A stretch of 64,000 nt of DNA from Oribacterium sp. C9 (lineage in GTDB: Bacteria > Bacillota > Clostridia > Lachnospirales > Lachnospiraceae), in contig NZ_MUHW01000018.1 of the NCBI RefSeq assembly GCF_002007235.1, positions 1 through 64,000 on the forward strand. Reading direction: 5' to 3'. The position numbers and the translations under genes are program-made. The first letter of the stretch is position 1, and each line of letters opens with the position of its first letter. The notes under the pieces are model-generated. The model saw nothing but the letters and a program-made list of their open reading frames with translations, did no database searches and had not been told where the DNA came from. Below, piece after piece: positions 1 to 6,951 of the stretch.

Positions 1-55
1 TGCCGAACGGCACGTACGGTGGTGTGAGAGGGGGATTATATTCCCCCTACTCGAT
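1..55 (+). mobile_element. 3' end of a group II intron (domains V-VI), cut by window edge
   Basis: The first bases fit the 3' half of a group II intron domain V: a TGCC/GGCA stem end, then CGTACGGT, whose pairing partner would lie before the window. A short linker is followed by a domain VI-like hairpin (GGGGG at 30-34 pairing with CCCCC at 43-47). The element ends in TACTCGAT at 48-55, a typical group II intron 3' terminus. Any reverse transcriptase gene would lie upstream, outside the window. Whether the intron is intact cannot be judged from here. Confidence 0.65.
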
Positions 56-166
56 TGTACTGAAGGTTTGAAGCTGTAAATCCTCAGTGTAATTGGCAAT
101 ATAAGCAAAGAACTGCCGGGAAGAATTAGAAATGCCAAAATGAAAAGTTAATATGCTATAATAATT

Positions 167-415
167 CTACTTGGCGTCGTCTAAGCGGAACATAAAAACA
201 TCTGTCGGGGTGATCCCCAATCTTAGACAGAGCATAGCTATGGATTTTAGAGTAAGTGGTCTGTCTGTTCGAAGCTTCTGCAGCAAGCTTGATGAGATAT
301 CCATCTTGGTTACAAGATCATATTGTGAGATTTTCTTCTTTTTCAGTGTACGCCAGAATGGAGCATAAGAAATTATGTCGTCGTAAGATGTGGTTTTAGA
401 ACAATTGGTATCCAT
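167..415 (-). CDS. small HTH (Cro/C1-type, HTH_26-like) transcriptional regulator
   Basis: An 82-residue protein that is almost entirely one helix-turn-helix domain of the Cro/C1 (XRE) superfamily. The recognisable stretch runs from about residue 20 to 75 (FWRTLKKKKISQYDLVTKMD, then SSSLLQKLRTDRPLTLKSIAMLCLRLGITPTDVF split over two turns), which matches the short HTH_26 type. It probably binds DNA as a dimer; the target is unknown. The start is preceded by an AAGGAAG ribosome binding site. It stands alone between the intron end and a divergent phosphoesterase gene, with no toxin-like partner beside it. Confidence 0.75.
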   Translation of the reverse strand: MDTNCSKTTSYDDIISYAPFWRTLKKKKISQYDLVTKMDISSSLLQKLRTDRPLTLKSIAMLCLRLGITPTDVFMFRLDDAK

Positions 416-538
416 GATTACTTCCTTTTAATTAATGGACAAGTTTTTAAAATAAAACTTAAAGGTTTAGGTATTGATTATCTTTTGTTTATCAATATCA
501 TATAGTTACATCGCATCATGATTGAGCTTCAATTCCTT

Positions 539-604
539 TTGACACTCAAGTTGCACGCATAATCCCGGAAGCGGGAATGAAATATATCTGTCAAATGACG
601 TCAT
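539..604 (+). other. inverted repeats and 10-bp palindrome in the leader before the phosphoesterase gene
   Basis: TTGACA (539-544) and TGTCAA (589-594) form an inverted repeat enclosing a TCCCG/CGGGA hairpin (563-576). It is followed directly by the palindrome ATGACGTCAT (595-604). It could be an operator or a leader structure for the downstream gene. No known riboswitch consensus was recognised. Confidence 0.3.
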
Positions 605-692
605 GCTCCCCCGTACGTCATATCTGAAATTTATCAAAATTATGCTCATGATGCATGATGGTTATTATATAGGGATAAATATCGCGTTATCT

Positions 693-1634
693 ATGGAAAA
701 ATATTTTATAATTTTTTTATTATTATGTGGCATAATGCTGATTTGTATATCAGAATGGGAAAGAAATAAACTAAAAATTTATAAGTATTCCGTTTCCTCA
801 CCCAAGCTTAAAAATGAACATAGATTTGTTTTCCTGTCGGATCTTCATGAAAAACAGTTTGGTGAAGATAATGAAGTGCTGATACGTAAAATAGATGAAT
901 TACAGCCTGATTTCATACTTATAGGCGGAGATCTCATAAGATCACATAAGGTACATGAGAACAGAAAATACATTGACAGAGATGCAGTAAGTGTCAGTGT
1001 ATCTCTCATTGAAAAACTGAATAAAAAGTATAAAATTTATTTTTCTTACGGAAATCATGAACAGAGACTGCTTCAGAAAGCAGGTTTCGATGATTGCAAA
1101 GATGCTGTAAAATATGATAAATATATACAGGATATTTCTAAAGGAAAGGCAGAAGAGCTGAAGAGTGCATTGAAGGAAGTATGTGTACTGGATAACAGCT
1201 CTGTTTCTTTTGAGGATTTTGATATTACCGGTATCACCTTACCGATGAAATATTATACTCCGTTATTCTTACGCAAGGGTGAAGAATTACCTGAAAGCGA
1301 CATCAGAGAAATGATCGGTGATCCTGATGATGATAAGTTCCATATCATGATGATACACACTCCCATGTATTATAGAAATGTCATCACGCATGGGGCTGAT
1401 CTCGTGCTGTCCGGGCATTATCACGGAGGGACAGTATATATTCCGTATTTCGGGGCTCTGATGACACCTCAGTATCAGTTTCTGGTGAAAGAGTGTGCCG
1501 GAATGCTTAAGTACAAGAACGGAACACTCATAGTTAATCGTGGGCTGGGAACCCATTCGGTTAATGTGAGGATCAATAACAGGCCGGAGATAAGTTTGAT
1601 AACCATAAAACCCGGGAAAGGGCAGTATGTCTGA
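693..1634 (+). CDS. membrane-anchored metallophosphoesterase (YkuE-like)
   Basis: A calcineurin-like phosphoesterase with the dimetal-binding motifs in order: SDLH (about 49-52), GGDL (78-81), GNHE (120-123) and GHYH (241-244). Residues 4-19 form a hydrophobic segment, an N-terminal membrane anchor followed by basic residues, as in YkuE-type enzymes. The substrate cannot be read from sequence; relatives act on phosphodiesters or lipid-linked phosphates. The start is uncertain. ATG 693 puts the anchor at the N-terminus, but the frame stays open to ATG 603 (343 aa), and neither site has a good ribosome binding site. The stop overlaps the scpA start by 8 bases, so the two are probably translated together. 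Confidence 0.8.
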   Translation: MEKYFIIFLLLCGIMLICISEWERNKLKIYKYSVSSPKLKNEHRFVFLSDLHEKQFGEDNEVLIRKIDELQPDFILIGGDLIRSHKVHENRKYIDRDAVSVSVSLIEKLNKKYKIYFSYGNHEQRLLQKAGFDDCKDAVKYDKYIQDISKGKAEELKSALKEVCVLDNSSVSFEDFDITGITLPMKYYTPLFLRKGEELPESDIREMIGDPDDDKFHIMMIHTPMYYRNVITHGADLVLSGHYHGGTVYIPYFGALMTPQYQFLVKECAGMLKYKNGTLIVNRGLGTHSVNVRINNRPEISLITIKPGKGQYV

Positions 1635-2427
1635 AATTACATATAAACTTGATAAATTCGAAGGTCCACTCGATCTTCTCCTTCATCTTATTGAAAGAGA
1701 TAAGATAGACATCTTCGATATACCTATAGTCCAGATCACAGCAGAATATCTTGATTATGTGAGTCATATGGAAGAGGAAAATCTGGACATAGTTTCCGAT
1801 TTCCTTGTTATGGCTGCTACACTGCTTGAGATAAAATCAAGGATGCTGTTGCCGAGAGAGGTGGATGAGGAGACAGGTGAAGAGGTTGACCCGAGAGCTG
1901 AGCTTGTGGCACGTCTTCTTGAATACAGAAAATATAAGCTTATGGGTCAGATCCTTCAGGAAAGGGAGGATTTGGCTGACAGATATTTTTATAAGGGACC
2001 GACGATTCCAAAAGAAGTTGAAAAGTATGTTCCTCCTATTGATCTCGACGATCTTTTGAAGAAGGTATCTCTCGAAAGTCTCAAAACAGTTTTTGAGGAT
2101 GTGATGAGGCGTAAGGAAGATTCCATAGATAAGGTTCGTTCCAAGTTCGGTGTCATCAAGAAGGAGAAAATATCTCTGGAAGGACGTATCCGAGATGTGC
2201 TCAAGTATGTACGAGGACATCACAAATTTTCCTTCCGTCATATGATACGGAAGAAAAAAGACAAGATGGATGTGGTAGTAAGTTTCCTCGCTATTCTTGA
2301 GCTTATGAAGATGGGACGTATAACACTGGTTCAGGAAACACCTTTTGGAGATATGGATATAACGGAGGTTTTGGATCCTGAGATGAAGGATGATGATCTT
2401 GACCTTACAAATCTGGAGGACTTGTAG
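1627..2427 (+). CDS. scpA: segregation and condensation protein A
   Basis: ScpA is the kleisin subunit of the SMC-ScpAB condensin that compacts and segregates the chromosome. The 266-residue protein opens with the family signature FEGPLDLLLHLI and continues with the expected acidic helical N-domain, which binds the SMC neck, and a C-terminal winged helix (region FLAILELMKMGRITLVQE). Length is normal. It overlaps the upstream phosphoesterase by 8 bases and abuts scpB, the usual Firmicutes pair. Identification is secure. Confidence 0.97.
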   Translation: MSEITYKLDKFEGPLDLLLHLIERDKIDIFDIPIVQITAEYLDYVSHMEEENLDIVSDFLVMAATLLEIKSRMLLPREVDEETGEEVDPRAELVARLLEYRKYKLMGQILQEREDLADRYFYKGPTIPKEVEKYVPPIDLDDLLKKVSLESLKTVFEDVMRRKEDSIDKVRSKFGVIKKEKISLEGRIRDVLKYVRGHHKFSFRHMIRKKKDKMDVVVSFLAILELMKMGRITLVQETPFGDMDITEVLDPEMKDDDLDLTNLEDL

Positions 2428-3237
2428 TTGATGAGTAAAAATGAACAATTGAGATTACCTATAGATGAGGAAGATGATCTTGATGCCATAGAGAAAAAGC
2501 TTGCTATGGAGATAGACAGGGAGTTTACGGATGAGCTGACGCAGGAAGAAAACATTATTGAGGCTCTACTGTACACAAAGGGCAATTCTGTAAGTCTCGA
2601 GGAGATAAAGACTGCTCTGGACTGCGGAGAACGTCCTGCAAAGAAGGCCATCGAGAGACTCATGAAGAAATATGAAGAGCGTAACGGAGGCATCATCATA
2701 CAGATGGTTGCGAACCATTATCAGATGGCGACAAACCCGGCGTGTTTTGATGCTCTTATCAGAGTCGCAAAGCATCCGAAAAAACCGGTGCTCACTGATA
2801 TCATCATGGAGACTCTCGCTATAATCGCATACAAGCAGCCTGTTACGAAGGCAGAGATCGAAAGAGTCAGGGGTGTATCCTCGGATCATGCTGTAAATAA
2901 GCTTGTGGAGTACGGTCTCGCATATGAGGTGGGACGTCTCAACGCTCCCGGTAGACCTGCGCTTTTTGCCACTACAGAGGAATTTCTGAGGAGATTCGGA
3001 ATCAGCTCACTTGAGAATCTTCCTAATCTCAACCCTGAGATGGAAGAGGAGATCAAGAAGGAAGTAAATGATGAGGTGGTTGATATCATGGGAGCCATGC
3101 AGCCTGAAGACTCAGATGAGGATGCGGAAGTAGAGGCATTGGCACATGAAGAAAATGCTGAGACCGAAGTGACTGTGCAGACAGAAGAAACAACTGAAGA
3201 CGTAGACAATGAGGAGAATCATGGAGAAGACAATTAA
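2428..3237 (+). CDS. scpB: segregation and condensation protein B
   Basis: ScpB dimerises and binds the ScpA linker in the SMC condensin. The protein (269 aa) has the two winged-helix domains of the family, including IIEALLYTKGNSVSLEEIKT and the conserved ETLAIIAYKQPVTKAEIERV region, and a variable tail. The last ~60 residues are very acidic and Glu/Asp-rich, longer than in B. subtilis ScpB. The start is either TTG 2428 (8 bases after a GGAGG) or the adjacent ATG 2431. There is no gap to scpA, and the end overlaps the dUTPase start. Confidence 0.95.
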   Translation: MMSKNEQLRLPIDEEDDLDAIEKKLAMEIDREFTDELTQEENIIEALLYTKGNSVSLEEIKTALDCGERPAKKAIERLMKKYEERNGGIIIQMVANHYQMATNPACFDALIRVAKHPKKPVLTDIIMETLAIIAYKQPVTKAEIERVRGVSSDHAVNKLVEYGLAYEVGRLNAPGRPALFATTEEFLRRFGISSLENLPNLNPEMEEEIKKEVNDEVVDIMGAMQPEDSDEDAEVEALAHEENAETEVTVQTEETTEDVDNEENHGEDN

Positions 3238-3658
3238 GATAAAGTATCATTCACAGGAAATAGAAAAACTTGAGTATATCGCAGGGAAGAGCGACTGGAT
3301 AGATTTGAGAGTTGCCGAGAATGTGAGCCTCAAGAAGGGTGACTTCAAGCTCATCAGTATGGGTATCTCTCTTCAGGTGCCTGATGGTTACGAGATGCTT
3401 CTTGCACCGAGAAGTTCAACTTTCAAGAATTTCGGACTTATACAGACAAATTCTCTTGGCGTCATAGATGAAACCTATTGTGGTGATAATGATATAATCC
3501 GTATGCCGGTTTATGCTACAAGAGATACAGAACTTCATGTAAATGACCGTATATGTCAGTTCAGGATCATAGAGCATCAGCCTCATATCGTATTTGATGA
3601 GGTTGAGACACTCGGAAATCAGGACAGAGGCGGGTTCGGTTCTACAGGTAAGAACTGA
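3221..3658 (+). CDS. dut: dUTP diphosphatase (dUTPase)
   Basis: Hydrolyses dUTP to dUMP and pyrophosphate, keeping uracil out of DNA and supplying dTMP synthesis. All five trimeric-dUTPase motifs can be read: DLRV, APRSST, the uracil-binding GVIDETYCGDN, RICQF, and the glycine-rich C-terminal RGGFGSTG that closes over the triphosphate. ATG 3221 is chosen because GAGGAG lies just upstream; the earlier in-frame ATG 3209 contains that ribosome binding site and is unlikely. It overlaps the end of scpB by 17 bases. At 145 aa its size is standard. Confidence 0.95.
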   Translation: MEKTIKIKYHSQEIEKLEYIAGKSDWIDLRVAENVSLKKGDFKLISMGISLQVPDGYEMLLAPRSSTFKNFGLIQTNSLGVIDETYCGDNDIIRMPVYATRDTELHVNDRICQFRIIEHQPHIVFDEVETLGNQDRGGFGSTGKN

Positions 3659-3760
3659 ATATATCTATAAATACATTTTGATGAGATCATCATTGACAGG
3701 TTTTCCGGACTGCAGAAAAGCCTTTTAAGATTTATCTCGTCATGCAGGGATGTTCATAAT

Positions 3761-4390
3761 ATGTCAGATATAAACATTATAAAAAAATACTTGAGGATAG
3801 TGAGTCTGCTTGGGCTTTTACTGCTTCTTACAGCCTGTTCTTCAAAAAAGGCAAATGAACTGAGGCTTCAGGGGATAGAGGAGCTTCAGAAAGCCAAGTA
3901 TGAGAAGGCCATCGAGACCTTTAATGAAGCTATGGAGCAAAGTGATGGAAAAGTCGGTGAGCTTCAGTTCGATATACTTATGTACAGAGCGGAAGCTGAA
4001 TACATGAGCGGAGATCTGGAGGCTGCTGAGAAGACCATCGAGACACTCAGACAGGTCAATGGAGATAAGGATGAATATATACGTTTCCAGTCTCAGCTTG
4101 ATGCAAAGAGACTTGTGTCTCAGGCGACAGAGGCCCTTGATTCCGGTGATCTCGAGACTGCAAGAGCAAGACTTGATGAAGCCGAGGCTCTGGGAATCCG
4201 GAATGACAGAGATCTTCAGTATGATGAGGTCGTATATTTGGAGAAAACAGCTCAATGGGAAGAGGCTTACGAAGAGATAAAATCCTACCTTAACCAGTAT
4301 CCTGATGACAAGGAAGCTCAGAGGGAGGAAAAGTTCCTTTCCACCAGAATATCTGCTCTCAGAAATAATGAGGCCATGACGGCAGGATAA
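3761..4390 (+). CDS. TPR-repeat lipoprotein
   Basis: A 209-residue lipoprotein. Basic residues precede a hydrophobic core (about 12-24) and the lipobox LLTAC, so Cys26 should be lipidated and the protein anchored outside the membrane. The mature part is made of tetratricopeptide repeats (for example ELRLQGIEELQKAKYEKAIE and the next copies), which scaffold protein contacts. No enzymatic motif is seen and the partner is unknown. It stands 100 bases after dut and before a strong terminator, so it may be the last gene of the scp-dut unit. Confidence 0.8.
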   Translation: MSDINIIKKYLRIVSLLGLLLLLTACSSKKANELRLQGIEELQKAKYEKAIETFNEAMEQSDGKVGELQFDILMYRAEAEYMSGDLEAAEKTIETLRQVNGDKDEYIRFQSQLDAKRLVSQATEALDSGDLETARARLDEAEALGIRNDRDLQYDEVVYLEKTAQWEEAYEEIKSYLNQYPDDKEAQREEKFLSTRISALRNNEAMTAG

Positions 4391-4527
4391 TGAACACTCC
4401 GTAATATGAATGTATGTCAAAAGTTGATATATAATCTTTTGGCGTAGAACTAATGATGTATGAGCTTTGTCGTACGCGCTATAATATTTATGTTATAGCT
4501 GCTATAGTCTAAAATATGTTTTTTGTT

Positions 4528-4556
4528 GCCCGATGCTTGCATGCATCGGGCTTTTT
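4528..4556 (+). terminator. rho-independent terminator after the TPR lipoprotein
   Basis: A perfect 9-bp stem, GCCCGATGC (4528-4536) with GCATCGGGC (4543-4551), and a 6-base loop, followed by five T. It separates the scp-dut-lipoprotein unit from the aminotransferase gene. Confidence 0.9.
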
Positions 4557-4684
4557 GATTATACTCGGTGGGTAAAAGTTTGGATTTTAACGATCGGACT
4601 TTTGTCGGATAGGAAAACGGAACTTTATTTTCCGGTTTCTGTGATCCGGGCTGGCAAATTTAGATTATGGGCAGGAGGCCACTG

Positions 4685-6034
4685 ATGAAAGCTTACACAG
4701 AGATGACAAAAGAAGAGCTTCAAAAGGAGCTTGTGGAACTTAAGAAAGAGTACGCAAGATATCAGGCTATGGAGATGAGTCTTGACATGAGCCGCGGTAA
4801 GCCATGTAAGGAGCAGCTTGATCTCAGCATGGGACTTATGGATGCTCTTACAAGCGGAGCCGATATGTACTGCGAAGACGGAACAGATTGTAGAAATTAC
4901 GGTGTTCTGGGTGGTATCGATGAGGCGAAGGTGCTTCTCTCTGATATGATGGAGAACAATCCTGATAACATCATTATCTACGGTAACTCTTCTCTTAATG
5001 TCATGTATGATTCTATCTCAAGATCCATGACACATGGCGTTATGGGAAATACTCCATGGAGTAAGCTTGATAAGGTCAAGTGGCTCTGTCCGGTACCGGG
5101 TTATGACAGACATTTCGGAATAACAGAATATTTCGGTATCGAGATGATCAATGTTCCTATGACACCGACAGGTCCTGATATGGACATGGTTGAGAAGCTC
5201 GTAAAGGAAGATGAGACCATCAAGGGAATATGGTGCGTACCTAAGTACTCTAACCCGCAGGGCTATAGCTATAATGATGAAACAGTACGTCGTTTTGCCC
5301 GCCTTCAGCCTGCTGCAAAGGATTTCCGTATCTATTGGGACAATGCTTACGGAATTCACCATCTGTATGACTGGGATCAGGATTACCTTATCGAGATCCT
5401 TGCGGAATGTAAGCGTGCAGGAAACCCGGACATGGTTTATAAGTTTGCATCAACTTCAAAGATTACCTTCCCGGGTTCCGGTATCGCCGCACTTGCAACG
5501 TCATCAAACAACCTTGATGATATCCGCAGTCAGATGAAGCATCAGACCATAGGTTATGATAAGGTCAACCAGCTTCGTCATGTTCGTTTCTTCAAGGATA
5601 TTCATGGTATGGTTGAGCACATGCGTAAGCACGCAGACATTATCAGACCGAAGTTTGAGATGGTTGAAAATGTTTTCTCAAAGAATCTAGACGGGCTCGG
5701 AATCGGAGAGTGGACAAAGCCTAACGGAGGTTATTTCATAAGCTTTGATACCATGCCGGGATGTGCAAAAGAAGTTGTCGCTCACTGCAAGAAGGCAGGA
5801 GTGAAGCTTACAGAGGCAGGTGCCACATTCCCTTATCACAAGGATCCAGAGGATAGAAATATCCGTATAGCTCCTACATATCCGCCACTCGATGATCTCA
5901 AGACTGCTGCAAATCTCTTCACTCTCTGTGTGAAGCTCGTTTCAGTAGAGAAGCTTCTTGCATCAAAGACAGGAGAGGACATCAAAAAGCTTGATGATGC
6001 TCAGCCTGAAGAGGTAATGGCTACAGCTCAGTAA
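4685..6034 (+). CDS. PLP-dependent aminotransferase, aspartate-aminotransferase-like (PF12897 type)
   Basis: A fold-type I aminotransferase of the group that carries the Asp aminotransferase/MocR-like domain PF12897. Recognisable parts are LDMSRGKPCKEQLDLS near the N-terminus, a pyridoxal-binding region with YWDNAYGIHHLYD, and KFASTSKITFPGSG, whose Lys (about 259) should form the Schiff base. An aspartate/2-oxoglutarate-type activity is likely, but the substrate is not certain. ATG 4685 is used because GGAGG lies 8 bases before it. It is a single gene between two terminators. Confidence 0.85.
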   Translation: MKAYTEMTKEELQKELVELKKEYARYQAMEMSLDMSRGKPCKEQLDLSMGLMDALTSGADMYCEDGTDCRNYGVLGGIDEAKVLLSDMMENNPDNIIIYGNSSLNVMYDSISRSMTHGVMGNTPWSKLDKVKWLCPVPGYDRHFGITEYFGIEMINVPMTPTGPDMDMVEKLVKEDETIKGIWCVPKYSNPQGYSYNDETVRRFARLQPAAKDFRIYWDNAYGIHHLYDWDQDYLIEILAECKRAGNPDMVYKFASTSKITFPGSGIAALATSSNNLDDIRSQMKHQTIGYDKVNQLRHVRFFKDIHGMVEHMRKHADIIRPKFEMVENVFSKNLDGLGIGEWTKPNGGYFISFDTMPGCAKEVVAHCKKAGVKLTEAGATFPYHKDPEDRNIRIAPTYPPLDDLKTAANLFTLCVKLVSVEKLLASKTGEDIKKLDDAQPEEVMATAQ

Positions 6035-6129
6035 AGAGATCAGGTCTCACAGAACGTGACATTCAGATGAATATGTCCTGAACGGGTTCATCGGGATACG
6101 GCTATGATCATTCAGGACAATATAGTAAA

Positions 6130-6162
6130 AAAAGAGTTTCCGTAATGCGGAAACTCTTTTTT
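6130..6162. terminator. bidirectional terminator between aminotransferase and DUF4364 gene
   Basis: Stem GAGTTTCCG (6134-6142) with CGGAAACTC (6148-6156), flanked by A and T runs on both sides, so it can stop the aminotransferase transcript and the convergent minus-strand transcript. Confidence 0.88.
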
Positions 6163-6263
6163 GAAATAGACGATAATTGAATTTTGTATAGGGAACGATA
6201 TGATAAGCAACTGAAATATACCGGAGTGGAAACTGCTGTAAAAAAAACAGCGTATATCTTCAG

Positions 6264-6782
6264 TCAGCTCAGAAGATTTTTTACGATAAAGGCGTATATC
6301 TCCTGATTCTTTTCACCCCACTTGATGCACATACGTTCAGCCGATTCCTTATCAGGAACGTTTATGTCTATGGCATAAAGTATGCTGTTTTCTTCTCTTA
6401 CTTCGGCATGAACGATGTAATCTCCGGTCTCGGTCTCATAGTAATCTGTGTAGTTGGAGGATTCCTGACGGAGCTTCATCTTGTTTTCCTTCAGGAAACG
6501 GTTCATATCTTCTACTGCACCTGAGGATATATCATTTCCGAAAAGCTCGATGGTGTTGGAGCCCTCCTGTGTGATCTCGTATCTGGTGGACTTCTTGCTC
6601 TGATGAGTCTTTATGAGTCCTGCATCATCAAGATCCGAGATGGCTTGTTGAAGAGTGAAATATGTAGTATATTCGTAGTCCAGAAAAAAACCGCTCAGTT
6701 GATTATTTGTTAAAGGGTAATTTACAGTCTTTAATAAATAAAGAATCATTAGTTTGTATAATGTAAGTGGTTCTGTTATCAT
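6264..6782 (-). CDS. DUF4364 family winged-helix protein
   Basis: A 172-residue protein of the DUF4364 family. The N-terminal ~75 residues look like a winged helix (LTNNQLSGFFLDYEYTTYFT, then DLDDAGLIKTHQSKKSTRYEIT, with the wing). The rest is an alpha/beta domain of unknown role. It is likely a DNA-binding regulator or a structural wHTH protein; no target is known to me. It is divergent from the DUF5717 operon across about 170 bases, an arrangement that could allow it to control that operon, though this is only inferred. Translation starts after AAAGGAAAT. Confidence 0.8.
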   Translation of the reverse strand: MITEPLTLYKLMILYLLKTVNYPLTNNQLSGFFLDYEYTTYFTLQQAISDLDDAGLIKTHQSKKSTRYEITQEGSNTIELFGNDISSGAVEDMNRFLKENKMKLRQESSNYTDYYETETGDYIVHAEVREENSILYAIDINVPDKESAERMCIKWGEKNQEIYAFIVKNLLS

Positions 6783-6817
6783 ACTTGTATTTCCTTTTGT
6801 TAAATTTGTGTCTCATT

Positions 6818-6846
6818 ATCATAACAAGAAAACAGCTGTATTTCAA
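6818..6846 (-). promoter_or_regulatory. promoter of the DUF4364 gene
   Basis: On the minus strand TTGAAA (6841-6846), a 17-base spacer and TATGAT (6818-6823), 36 bases before the start codon. A good vegetative promoter match. Confidence 0.6.
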
Positions 6847-6951
6847 TGGACATAAGCATTGAAGCTTAGTGAAATAGCGCCAAAGCTTTAAATTTACTTT
6901 AATAAGGTCTTTTTCTGTGTTAATATATACTTTCATGGAGAAAATTAAGAA

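Noticed and set aside
167-415. Toxin-antitoxin locus around the small HTH protein
   Set aside because: No adjacent second small gene; the neighbours are a group II intron end and a phosphoesterase with an ordinary family fold.
1837-2448. 203-codon minus-strand open frame opposite scpA
   Set aside because: It lies wholly within a well-identified scpA with normal codon use, has no ribosome binding site and resembles no protein family.
3842-4420. 192-codon minus-strand open frame opposite the TPR lipoprotein
   Set aside because: The plus-strand frame has a signal peptide, lipobox and TPR repeats; the antisense frame has no support.
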